Shown in pieces: positions 1 to 8,075 of a stretch of DNA of 64,000 bases. The notes under the pieces are model-generated. The model searched no databases, was not told the DNA's origin, and saw nothing but the letters and a program-made list of their open reading frames with translations. Location: positions 1-64,000 of the forward strand of contig JAAHFN010000038.1 in the NCBI GenBank assembly GCA_010672965.1. Reading direction: 5' to 3'. Each line of letters starts with the position of its first letter. Positions within the stretch are counted from its first letter, which is position 1. Origin of the DNA: Oscillatoria sp. SIO1A7 (GTDB lineage: Bacteria > Cyanobacteriota > Cyanobacteriia > Cyanobacteriales > Laspinemataceae). The position numbers were made by a program, and so were the translations under genes.

Positions 1-106
1 TCCCCGTGCCCGCCCCGGTTGGTCTGGGGCGGGCACGGGGGCACCGCCCCTACTATTTATCCCGAATATCCCGAATATCCCGAACATCGCGAACAATTAT
101 TGCTAT

Positions 107-2086
107 ATGTCATCAAACAATGCAGATGCCGATCGCCATCTTGCAGAAACTTACTATGCTGGGGGTCAGTTAGAACAGGCCCTATATTATTGCCATCGCT
201 CTCTGAAGTTAAATCCATCTTTGCCCCAAACTTATAAAACTTTGGGGAATGTTTTGCAAGCCCAAGGCAAAATAGACTCGGCAGCGCGAGCTTATCTCAA
301 AGCGATCGCTCTGGCTCCAGAATTTGCCGCAGCCCAAGCCAGTCTGGGCAATCTCTATGGCCAGATGGGCAAATTTTCCCAGGCCATAGATCGTTACCGG
401 ATCGCTCTGGAGTTGGAGCCGGACTCTTCTACAGCTATCTTACATCCTTTCGGAGTATCGCTCAAGCAACAAGGGCAATTAGAAGAAGCGATCGCTATTT
501 TTGCAAAAGCTATCGAAAAATATCCCAACCCCAGCACCTACTACAGTTTGGGAGATACCCTCGCCCTGCAAGGAAGGCATCAAGAAGCATTGGTTTGTCT
601 TCAAAAAGCCGTAGATCTAGACCCGAAGCTAGTCGTAGCTTATCGGCAAATGGCAGCAATTTTGGGCTCGCGGGGAAAGATAGAGGAGCAGCTCGCCTGC
701 TATCAAAAAATACTGGCAATCGAACCGACTGATGCTCTGCGCCTCCAGTCAGTAACTGTACTGCCGACTATTTATCAAAATCTGCAAGACCTGCAAGTAT
801 GGCGGCAGCGAGTTATCGCCGGTCTTAATAATCTGCGATCGCCCCTAGCTATTGAAGAACCTTTCAAAGAGGGATGCTCCGGAATGTTTTATCTTGCCTA
901 TCAAGGCTTGGATGACAAACCGATTCAGTCTCAGATAGCTCGGCTTTACCTCCCTTGTCTGCCGGAAACCATCCCATCGCCCATCCCAATCCCAGCCAAA
1001 ACCAAGCAAAAGGAAAATAAAATACGACTGGGTTTTATCTCACGCTATTTTTACGATCACTCCGTCGTCCGCTGCTTTGGCGAGCTAATCCAAAAAATGC
1101 CTAGGAATAGGTTTCATGTTACCCTGTTTGCGCCTCTTTCTCCTAAAAGCGATCGTGTCTCCGAAGCTCTCAAAGCCAATGCCGATGCTTGGATAAAACT
1201 GCCTCTCAATCTCCAGGCCGCCCGCGAAATAATTGCCACCGAAGAGTTGGATATTCTCACCTACACCGATATTGGCATGGAACGGTTTACCTATTTCCTC
1301 GCCTTCACCCGCTTGGCCAAATTCCAATGCGTCTTAACCGGCCATCCCGTCACCACCGGCATCCCCACCATCGACTATTTTATATCCAGCGACTTAATGG
1401 AAATCGAAGGGGCGCAGGAGCATTACAGCGAAACATTAGTTACCCTCAAAGGATTGCCCGTCTGCTACCCAAAGCCAGAGCTGCCGAAGCATCCCAAAAA
1501 TAGAGCTGCCCTCGGTTTGCCCGAAAACCGCAATCTCTATGTCTGTCCCATGACCCTGTTTAAGGTGCATCCCGAATTCGACATCGCCCTAGCAGGTATT
1601 TTGCGCCGCGACCCCCAAGCAGAAATATTATTATTTCAATATTTTAATAGTCCGATACATGAAATTTTAAAAGCTCGCTTCGATCGCGCTATGCCCGATG
1701 TTGCCGATCGCATCCGGTTTTTGCCCTGGGCTTCTATGACCGACTTTATTAATATTTTAATGCTGGCCGAGGTGGTGCTGGATACTTTCCACTTTGTCGG
1801 CGGCAATACTACTTTAATTACTTTGGCAACAGGAACTCCGATGGTCACCTGGCCTTCTCCCTACTTGCGCGGGCGCATTTCTTACGGTTACTATCGCCGC
1901 ATGGGGGTTATGGATTGCGTCGCTGCCACTCAGTCGGAATATGTGGATATTGCCGTCAAGATTGGCACCGACCCAGATTATCGAGCGATGCTAAAAAATA
2001 AGATAATGCAAAACTATGCGATTCTTTATAATAATCCCGAAGCGGTGGAAGAGACGGCAAGATTTTTTACGACAATAGCGAAGTAA
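107..2086 (+). CDS. TPR / O-GlcNAc transferase-like (SPINDLY-type) glycosyltransferase
   Basis: The 659-residue protein has tandem tetratricopeptide repeats over about residues 5-240 (recurring pattern of LG..L...G....A...Y..A....P) followed by a C-terminal GT-B half (about 305-655) resembling the catalytic region of SPINDLY/OGT proteins. Diagnostic pieces are GHPVTTGIPTIDYF near residue 411 and VGGNTTLITLATGTP near 563, the equivalents of the sugar-nucleotide binding loops of this family. It has no signal peptide, so it is presumably cytoplasmic. The family transfers a sugar from a nucleotide donor to protein Ser/Thr or, in bacteria, to other acceptors; donor and acceptor here are unknown. 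The last ~330 residues are strongly similar to the end of the next large gene, so the two are paralogues. The ATG at 107 has no clear ribosome binding site. Confidence 0.85.
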   Translation: MSSNNADADRHLAETYYAGGQLEQALYYCHRSLKLNPSLPQTYKTLGNVLQAQGKIDSAARAYLKAIALAPEFAAAQASLGNLYGQMGKFSQAIDRYRIALELEPDSSTAILHPFGVSLKQQGQLEEAIAIFAKAIEKYPNPSTYYSLGDTLALQGRHQEALVCLQKAVDLDPKLVVAYRQMAAILGSRGKIEEQLACYQKILAIEPTDALRLQSVTVLPTIYQNLQDLQVWRQRVIAGLNNLRSPLAIEEPFKEGCSGMFYLAYQGLDDKPIQSQIARLYLPCLPETIPSPIPIPAKTKQKENKIRLGFISRYFYDHSVVRCFGELIQKMPRNRFHVTLFAPLSPKSDRVSEALKANADAWIKLPLNLQAAREIIATEELDILTYTDIGMERFTYFLAFTRLAKFQCVLTGHPVTTGIPTIDYFISSDLMEIEGAQEHYSETLVTLKGLPVCYPKPELPKHPKNRAALGLPENRNLYVCPMTLFKVHPEFDIALAGILRRDPQAEILLFQYFNSPIHEILKARFDRAMPDVADRIRFLPWASMTDFINILMLAEVVLDTFHFVGGNTTLITLATGTPMVTWPSPYLRGRISYGYYRRMGVMDCVAATQSEYVDIAVKIGTDPDYRAMLKNKIMQNYAILYNNPEAVEETARFFTTIAK

Positions 2087-2091
2087 GTGGG

Positions 2092-2150
2092 GTGGGGTGT
2101 GGGGTGTGGGGTGTGGGGTGTGGGGTGTGGGGTGTGGGGTGTGGGGTTTG
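2092..2150. repeat. 7-bp GGGGTGT tandem repeat
   Basis: Eight or so near-perfect copies of GGGGTGT start just after the stop codon of the preceding gene. The same heptamer recurs at 11341-11372, 21154-21178, 24033-24115 and, on the other strand, at 24183-24225 and 59640-59680. Heptamer arrays of this kind are typical of filamentous cyanobacteria. Confidence 0.85.
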
Positions 2151-2225
2151 GGTTGTAGGGGCGTTGGCGGAGCCTGCCCTTACGGGCATACGGCCGTTCG
2201 CCCCTACGTCAGGCTACATCAGGCA

Positions 2226-2403
2226 AACTTTAAGTTGGGAGCATTTCACAGAGAGCATTTCACTTTTGTAACAGGGTAGCCCGAAGGGCTTTGTTTGTGT
2301 AGCCGCGCCTTTAGGCGTCAGGCGGCAGCGTACAAAATTGAAATGCTCCCCATTTCACTTTTGTAACAGGGTAGCCCGAAGGGCTTTGTTTGTATAGCCG
2401 AGC
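2226..2403. repeat. Dispersed GGGAGCATTTCA repeat with two direct copies
   Basis: Two direct copies (from 2255 and 2351) of a unit running from CATTTCACTTTTGTAACAGG into AGCCCGAAGGGCTTTGTTTG flank a reverse-complement end reading AAATTGAAATGCTCCC. The AGCCC..GGGCT part can form a short hairpin. Relatives lie at 7583-7636, 47676-47805, 57400-57540 and 59440-59640. This fills the gap between the two glycosyltransferase genes together with the 7-bp array. Confidence 0.7.
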
Positions 2404-2664
2404 CTACAGCTTCACTTCCATTGCCAATGCTTCCGACTCCTTGACCGCATTCCAATCGATGACAGCAACCCAAATATTTTCCTCAGATGAATATTGTACC
2501 ATACCTTCTACCTCAAGCTCCTCACTATAGAATGTAAGCAATTGCCCGTCCTGTAGTTCGATGCCTTGGCGGGCTAAGCCTTCAACTGTGCCAATACAAT
2601 TCAGACGCAACCGACCTCGAACGTCTGCGTTGTGAAAATCTGCAAATACTCTAAGTGTTTTCAT
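2404..2664 (-). CDS. Small conserved hypothetical protein
   Basis: An 86-residue acidic protein starting MKTLRVFADFHNAD and ending NAVKESEALAMEVKL. The frame is open 11 codons further upstream, but the ATG giving MKTLRVF is the more natural start. No signal peptide or membrane segment is present. It resembles a short uncharacterised protein found widely in cyanobacteria; I know no function for it. It lies alone, convergent with one glycosyltransferase gene and divergent from the other. Confidence 0.6.
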   Translation of the reverse strand: MKTLRVFADFHNADVRGRLRLNCIGTVEGLARQGIELQDGQLLTFYSEELEVEGMVQYSSEENIWVAVIDWNAVKESEALAMEVKL

Positions 2665-2887
2665 AAGTTTGGCGGTAATAGGGGTATTATAGAGCAACTT
2701 TGTAATAACAGGTCACCCCACACCATTAGTGCAGCGCGGCAGAAAGAACAAGGGAGCCCCCTCTTGTGGCTCAAAACCAGGGTACAAAGGAATTTTGAGT
2801 TTTGAATGCGTGAATTTTGAATGAGAGCGCAGCAGCACGGCACCGCCCCTACGGGATTTATGGTAATTAACCAAATTTGATATAACC

Positions 2888-5800
2888 ATGAAAATTGCTT
2901 TTGGAGATTTGTTCGACTCCGACTACAAGATTGAAACTGCATACCAAACACCTCTCGGAGGATCTCAGTCTGCTATATGCTATTTAGCTGAAGAACTAGC
3001 GCGGCAAGGACATGAGGTGTTTTTGGTCAACCAAGCCTCGAAAGGGGGTATGTCGCGAGGGGTGAATTGCTTCCCGCTTCCTCTTGTTAACCTGCCAGAA
3101 GAAATTCGCTTATCTCTAGATGCCTTTGTCTTGCAGAATGTGGCGGGACACGGGCATCAAATTAGACCGCTAATTGGCAAGCAAACTCGGTTAATTTTAT
3201 GGACGCAGCAAGCCCACGATGTCCAGTTCATGGAGCCATTAGCAGAGCGCGGCGAGCGAGAGAGCTACGATGGTATCGCTTTCGTGAGCGAATGGCAGCG
3301 GGGTTGGTTTTGCGATCGCTACAATATTGACAGAAATAAGACAGCAGTTCTCAGAAATGCCGCCTCTCCTGCTTTCTATAATCTATTTCCTGCTGGCCAA
3401 TCTATTTCTGGCCAAAAATCTCAGCCTCCCGTACTGGCCTACACTAGCGTGCCCTGGCGCGGTTTGGATTTAATGGCGGATATTTTTCCCCGCATTCGCG
3501 AAGCGGTTCCGGGAACTAGACTCAAAGTTTTTTCCAGTCTGAAAGTTTATAATATTGACGAAAATATCGACGAGTCTCGTTACGGACATATCTATCGCCA
3601 ATGCCAGGAAACCGAAGGAATTGAGTATATTGGCTCCCTGTCACAGCCGGAGCTGGCTCGCGCCCTCCGCGAGGTTAATGTTTTAAGTTATACTAATACT
3701 TATCCCGAGACTTCTTGTATTGCAGCTATAGAAGCAATGGCTAGCGGTTGCCCAATTATTACCACGGATTTGGGCGCTTTGCCGGAAACCACGGCGGGTT
3801 TTGCTCGCTTAGTTCCTTTTGTTGGAGATTGGCAAGTTTATAAAGAACAATTTGCCGAAGCCGTTATTGAGACGCTAGAAAAAATCAGCTCTAGCAATGT
3901 GGAACCCTTGCTGCGGAAGATGGTCGATTTTGCCGATCGCCATTACAGTTGGCCGGGGCGGGCGAGGGAATGGATAGAATGGTTGGAAGCTATGGAGCGT
4001 CCCGGAGCCGATCTTCCAGAGAAGATTATTAAGAGTAAAACTAAGCCAGTCTCCGCAGGTTTGGGATTGCCGCAAAGTTATGCAGAGACAGACGCTCACT
4101 TGGCAGAATTGTATCGCAATCGCGGCGAGTTAGATTGGACGATCGCTGCTTGCCACCGTTCCCTAAAGTCCAATCCGTTTTTGCCCCTTCCTTATAAGAC
4201 TTTGGGGCAAGCTTTGCAAGCTCAAGGGAAAAAGGAGGCGGCGACTCGCGCTTATATCAGAGCGATCGCTCTCTACTCCGGTTCGGCGGAAAAAGCCCGC
4301 GCCAATCTCGGCAGTCTCTATGAAGAACTGACGAGAGGAAAGGAGACTTCTGGCAAAGAAAGTACCGCTTCCCTTCCACCCACCCCTAACCACTCCCAGG
4401 ATGGGTGGGCTTTTCCCCGATCGCCTGGAGAAGAAATCGCAGCAATAAGGCAAGGTTTGATTAACGCCGAACTCTATTTTAGTTTGGGCAATGCTCTGGT
4501 GGAACTAGGAAGGCTGGACGATGCTTTGCATTGCTATCGGCAGGCGCTGAAGTTCGCGCCCAATCATGCCCGGGTTTGCTTGAATGTAGGAATTATCTTG
4601 CGCAAGCAGGGGGATTTATTGGGAGCTATCGATTTTTATAGAAAGGCGATCGCTTCTGCCCCTAATTTTGCCGAAGCCCACTACAGTCTGGGTAATGCTC
4701 TTCTGGAAAAAGGCAATCTGGATGAAGCCAGCATTTCTTTTCATCGTGCAGTTGAGATTAAACCGGATTTAGCACCGGCCTATTGCAGTTTGGCAAGCCT
4801 GCTAGCTCAGCAAGGTCAATGGGAAGAGTCGATCGCCGCTAGCCAGACAGCCCTAGCCCTCGACCCAACGGATACTACTTCTTATTGGAATCTGGGCAAT
4901 GCTCTGGCGGCGATAGGTCGAGTTTCGGAAGCGCGCACCGCCTACGAGCGATCGCTAGCTATTCGCCCGAACGATGGAATGCGCGTCAGACTAGCCATCC
5001 TGCTCCCCGTCATTTATCCGAGTCTGGAGGAAATGCACGCTTGGCGATCGCGATTGGCGACAGAAATCAATAAGCTAAAGGCGCGATCGCTGGAGATTGT
5101 CGATCCTTTAAAAGAAATAAGAGCTACTAATTTTAATCTCGCTTATCAAGGGAAGAACGATAGGGATATCCAGCAGCAGATTGCCCAGCTCTATCGCCCT
5201 TTGCTGCCGGAGCGAGTTGCGGCGATCGACCCTCCCAAGCAAGGGATAGCCCAGTCGGAAGATCCCCCCAAACCCCCCTTAAAAAGGGGGGCAAGGAAGC
5301 CCCCCCTTACAAAAGGGGGGGTTTGGGGGGGATCCTCTGCAACTACTTTCGATCGCACCCGGGGCAAACTGCGACTGGGATTTATTTCCAGTTATTTTTA
5401 CCAACATTCTGTCTCCAATTGCTTCGGTCGCATTATTCGCCAAATGCCTAAAGACCGCTTTGAGATAATTCTCTTGGCCGCTCCCGCCAACAAGAGCGAT
5501 CGCCTGACCGAGCAGTTTCGAGCGATCGCAGATTCATTTATCAACTTGCCCGACTCTCTAGAAAAAACTTGCCAAATCGTCGCCGAACTGGACTTAGACT
5601 TCCTCACCTACACGGATATTGGCATGGAACCGTTTACCTATTTCCTCGCCTTCACCCGCTTGGCCAAATACCAATGCGTCTTAACCGGGCATCCAGTCAC
5701 CACCGGCATCCCGACTATTGACTATTTTATTTCTAGCGATTTGATGGAAACAGAGTCCGCCCAGGATCATTATAGCGAAACTTTAGTTAGGCTCTCGGGC

Positions 5801-6427
5801 TTGCCGGTGGATTATGCCAAGCCAGTCTTACTAGGAAAGCCGAAGCCGAAAGCAGCATTGGGCTTGCCGGAGAAAGGCAATCTCTATATTTGTCCGATGA
5901 TGCTGTTTAAAGTTCATCCCGAATTCGACTTTGCCGTAGCAGAGATTCTCCGCCGTGACCCCGAAGGAATAGCGCTCTTTTTCCAAGCGAAGAGCAAACC
6001 GCTGCATCAATTGTTATTGGCTCGCTTTCAGCGGACTATACCCGATGTCGCCGATCGCATCCAGTTTTTGCCCTGGGCAGAATGGCAGGATTTTATGAAT
6101 ATTATGATGCTGGCAGACGTGGTGTTGGATACTTTCCACTTTGTCGGCGGCAATACTACTTTAATTACTTTGGCAATGGGGACGCCGATGGTTACTTGGC
6201 CTTCTCCCTATTTGCGCGGTCGGGTCACTTACGGCTACTATCGCCGCATGGGCGTAATGGATTGCGTCGCCGCCACTCAGCCGGAATATGTGGATATTGC
6301 TGTCAAGATTGGCACCAACCCAGATTATCGGAGCATGCTTCGGGAAAAGATTTTGCAAAATAACGCCGTTTTATATGAAAACCCGGAAGCGGTTGATGAG
6401 ATGGTAAGGTTTTTTCTCTCGCGATAA
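2888..6427 (+). CDS. GT4 - TPR - O-GlcNAc transferase-like fusion glycosyltransferase
   Basis: A 1179-residue protein with two glycosyltransferase modules. Residues ~1-370 form a GT4-type GT-B domain with the EX7E signature in PETSCIAAIEAMASGCP (about 274-290). Residues ~400-750 are TPRs. Residues ~825-1175 are a SPINDLY/OGT-like catalytic half containing GHPVTTGIPTIDYF and VGGNTTLITLAMGTP. The C-terminal part is nearly identical over long blocks to the upstream 659-residue paralogue, including at DNA level around the VGGNTT region, which suggests duplication or gene conversion. Two low-complexity stretches (about residues 480-520 and 790-820) interrupt the domains and match intergenic repeats, so they look like in-frame repeat insertions. 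Sugar donor and acceptor cannot be told from sequence; glycan or glycoprotein assembly is an inference. Confidence 0.85.
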   Translation: MKIAFGDLFDSDYKIETAYQTPLGGSQSAICYLAEELARQGHEVFLVNQASKGGMSRGVNCFPLPLVNLPEEIRLSLDAFVLQNVAGHGHQIRPLIGKQTRLILWTQQAHDVQFMEPLAERGERESYDGIAFVSEWQRGWFCDRYNIDRNKTAVLRNAASPAFYNLFPAGQSISGQKSQPPVLAYTSVPWRGLDLMADIFPRIREAVPGTRLKVFSSLKVYNIDENIDESRYGHIYRQCQETEGIEYIGSLSQPELARALREVNVLSYTNTYPETSCIAAIEAMASGCPIITTDLGALPETTAGFARLVPFVGDWQVYKEQFAEAVIETLEKISSSNVEPLLRKMVDFADRHYSWPGRAREWIEWLEAMERPGADLPEKIIKSKTKPVSAGLGLPQSYAETDAHLAELYRNRGELDWTIAACHRSLKSNPFLPLPYKTLGQALQAQGKKEAATRAYIRAIALYSGSAEKARANLGSLYEELTRGKETSGKESTASLPPTPNHSQDGWAFPRSPGEEIAAIRQGLINAELYFSLGNALVELGRLDDALHCYRQALKFAPNHARVCLNVGIILRKQGDLLGAIDFYRKAIASAPNFAEAHYSLGNALLEKGNLDEASISFHRAVEIKPDLAPAYCSLASLLAQQGQWEESIAASQTALALDPTDTTSYWNLGNALAAIGRVSEARTAYERSLAIRPNDGMRVRLAILLPVIYPSLEEMHAWRSRLATEINKLKARSLEIVDPLKEIRATNFNLAYQGKNDRDIQQQIAQLYRPLLPERVAAIDPPKQGIAQSEDPPKPPLKRGARKPPLTKGGVWGGSSATTFDRTRGKLRLGFISSYFYQHSVSNCFGRIIRQMPKDRFEIILLAAPANKSDRLTEQFRAIADSFINLPDSLEKTCQIVAELDLDFLTYTDIGMEPFTYFLAFTRLAKYQCVLTGHPVTTGIPTIDYFISSDLMETESAQDHYSETLVRLSGLPVDYAKPVLLGKPKPKAALGLPEKGNLYICPMMLFKVHPEFDFAVAEILRRDPEGIALFFQAKSKPLHQLLLARFQRTIPDVADRIQFLPWAEWQDFMNIMMLADVVLDTFHFVGGNTTLITLAMGTPMVTWPSPYLRGRVTYGYYRRMGVMDCVAATQPEYVDIAVKIGTNPDYRSMLREKILQNNAVLYENPEAVDEMVRFFLSR
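5263..5335. repeat. Palindromic GATCCCCCC repeat inserted in a coding sequence
   Basis: GATCCCCCCAAACCCCCCTT and its near reverse complement GGGGGGGTTTGGGGGGGATC bracket a short centre holding further CCCCCCTT/AAGGGGGG arms. The same element lies between genes at 7896-7990. Here it stays in frame and encodes a Pro/Lys/Gly-rich stretch between the TPR and the second catalytic domain of the fusion glycosyltransferase. Confidence 0.8.
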
Positions 6428-6428
6428 C

Positions 6429-6608
6429 GGATTAACGGATGGTTGGCAGCGGATGGTTAACGGATTAACGGATGGCTGGCAGCGGATGGTTAACGGATTA
6501 ACGGATGGTTGGCAGCGGATGGTTAACGGATTAACGGATGGTTGGCAGCGGATAGTTAACGGATTAACGGATGGCTGGCAGCGGATGGTTAACGGATTAA
6601 CGGATGAG
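6429..6608. repeat. 33-bp tandem repeat, 5.4 copies
   Basis: The unit begins GGATTAACGGATGGTTGGCA and repeats at exactly 33 bp (copies at 6429, 6462, 6495, 6528, 6561, then a partial). Copies differ only at one or two sites. It begins two bases after a stop codon. Because 33 is a multiple of three, both strands give spurious repeat ORFs. The same words on the opposite strand recur at 6720-6840 and in the 14600-15190 array. Confidence 0.95.
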
Positions 6609-6868
6609 TTATTCGCTCCCCTTTTGCCGCGCCGCCACTTATAATCCACTTATAATCCACTTATAATAAGAGCGATCGCCTTTTGCCGCGCCGCCACTTA
6701 TAATAAGAGCGATCGCAACCAACTATCCGTTACATCAGTTACCAATCCGTTGCCAACCATCCGTTACCGCATCCGTTACATCAGTTACCAATCCGCTGCC
6801 AACCATCCGTTACCAATCCGTTGCCAACCATCCGTTCTATCCGTCCACCTACAAAAAACCTACAAACC
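6609..6868. repeat. Degenerate repeat region before the DUF433 gene
   Basis: Holds two copies of a segment reading CTTTTGCCGCGCCGCCACTT, several ACTTATAAT units with AGAGCGATCGC, then (6720-6840) irregular reverse-strand versions of the 33/34-bp repeat (ATCCGTTGCCAACCATCCGT). No gene is visible. Confidence 0.7.
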
Positions 6869-7222
6869 ATGCAAATAGAAGATTACTTTGACTTCTTGGC
6901 TGAAGACGACATTCGCGTCAAAGGGACGCGGATCGGCATCGAGCATATTCTCTATGAATACATCCATCGCGCTCAAACCCCAGAACAAATAACCGAGCGG
7001 TTCCACACCGTTACCCTAGAGCAAGTTCATGCCACAATTTTATACTATCTCCACAACAAAGAAGCCGTCAGCGCCTATGTTGCGGACTGGCTGGCTTGGA
7101 GTCACCGAATGCGACAAGAGCAGGAACGCAATCCATCACCTTTTATCAAGAAGCTGCGCCGTCTCCATGCGGAAAAACTAGCGGCAGAGAAAGCCAATGC
7201 AGGTTCTGTTGAGGTGAATTGA
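6869..7222 (+). CDS. DUF433 family protein, probable antitoxin
   Basis: A 117-residue protein with the DUF433 fold signature: residues 9-30 (ADDIRVKGTRIGIEHILYEY) followed by TPEQITERF and a helix ending HATILYYLHNKEAV. DUF433 proteins are small winged-helix-like proteins usually paired with a PIN-like DUF5615 protein and interpreted as antitoxins. The frame extends 16 codons upstream into repeat sequence, so MQIEDYFDFL is taken as the start. The basic C-terminus (KKLRRLHAEKLAAEKA) may contact nucleic acid or the partner. The stop codon overlaps the ATG of the next gene by one base (TGATG), indicating translational coupling. Confidence 0.8.
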   Translation: MQIEDYFDFLAEDDIRVKGTRIGIEHILYEYIHRAQTPEQITERFHTVTLEQVHATILYYLHNKEAVSAYVADWLAWSHRMRQEQERNPSPFIKKLRRLHAEKLAAEKANAGSVEVN

Positions 7223-7584
7223 TGGCAATTAAATATCTGCTGGACGAACATGTTTCTCCGAGCTATCGCACCCAACTATTACTGCGCAAACCGGAGCTGC
7301 GAGTTTGGGCAATCGGCGACCCAAATGTACCGCCAAAAGGAACTCCCGACCCGGACATCCTTTGTTGGTGCGAGGAAAACGGATTTATTTTGATTACCAA
7401 TAATCGCAAAACCATGCCGGTGCATTTGGCAGACCATTTGGCAGGCGATCGTCACATTCCGGGAATATTTATCCTCAATGAGAGCATGGGCATGGGCAAA
7501 ATAATATATGAGTTAATTTTTATTGCAGAGGCAGCAGAAGAAGATGACTACCAAGACCGGATTCATTTTATGCCTCTGCTATAA
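7222..7584 (+). CDS. DUF5615 PIN-like protein, probable toxin
   Basis: A 120-residue protein starting MAIKYLLDEHVSPSY, with the early Asp of LLDEHV and the later acidic cluster GTPDPDILCWCEENG and ILITNNRKT that mark DUF5615/Mut7-C-like PIN-fold proteins. Such proteins are suspected ribonucleases of toxin-antitoxin pairs. It is coupled to the preceding DUF433 gene through a TGATG overlap. The NNR..MP segment follows the family pattern in which an Asp-Asn/Asn-Asn pair lies in the active site. Activity is inferred from family and context only. Confidence 0.8.
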   Translation: MAIKYLLDEHVSPSYRTQLLLRKPELRVWAIGDPNVPPKGTPDPDILCWCEENGFILITNNRKTMPVHLADHLAGDRHIPGIFILNESMGMGKIIYELIFIAEAAEEDDYQDRIHFMPLL

Positions 7585-7672
7585 GCCCAATAGGGCTTTG
7601 TTTGTATAGTCGCGCCGGTGGGGGGTGCAAAATTGAAGTCCTTCTATTAACTATCTGTTGGACGAGCAGGCC

Positions 7673-7705
7673 AGAAACCCGGTTTTTTCAAAAAACCGGG
7701 TTTCT
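7673..7705. repeat. AGAAACCCGG palindrome
   Basis: A near-perfect palindrome, AGAAACCCGGTTTTTT / AAAAAACCGGGTTTCT. Further copies are at 38375-38408 and 63801-63835, and split halves at 7739 and 8038. It would form a stable hairpin in RNA and could work as a bidirectional terminator, but its dispersal suggests a mobile repeat. Confidence 0.85.
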
Positions 7706-7738
7706 AATCTTTCTAACGTATGTTTATTTGGCGAGGCC

Positions 7739-8038
7739 AGAAACCCGGGTTTTTCAACAATACCTTCGCCAAAACGCAAAAATACCTTATTTGTAGGGGG
7801 CGACTCGGGAACGTTGGCGTTGGCGAAGCCTGCCCTCTGGGGCATAGCCTTCCCGCAGGGTAACCCAACAAGTACCTGTTTGTTAACCAATCCCGGATCC
7901 CCCCAACCCCCCTTAAAAAGGCCCTTAAAAAGGGGGGCTTAAGACCCTTTTGACTATTGCCCCCCTTCTTAAGGGGGGTTGGGGGGATCGTGCCCTGTGG
8001 AAAAATGGCGAAGGTATTGTTCAAAAAACCGGGTTTCT
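7739..8038. mobile_element. MITE-like element with 33-bp terminal inverted repeats
   Basis: The left end starts AGAAACCCGGGTTTTTCAAC (7739-7771) and matches the reverse complement of the right end (8006-8038) at 30 or more of 33 positions; both continue with AATACCTTCGCCA. Inside is a nested GATCCCCCC/GGGGGGATC palindrome (7896-7990) and no open frame resembling a transposase. It occupies most of the gap between the PIN-like gene and the arsM-like gene. Mobility is inferred. Confidence 0.65.
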
Positions 8039-8075
8039 AAAACCCTACACCCTACACCCTACACCCTAATTTTCC

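Noticed and set aside
6429-6649. Long repeat ORFs on both strands across the 33-bp array
   Set aside because: They exist only because the period is a multiple of three; no start signal or homologous protein domain.
7602-8024. Several overlapping ORFs of 64-103 codons
   Set aside because: They read through the AGAAACCCGG and GATCCCCCC palindromic repeats and share no protein-like features.
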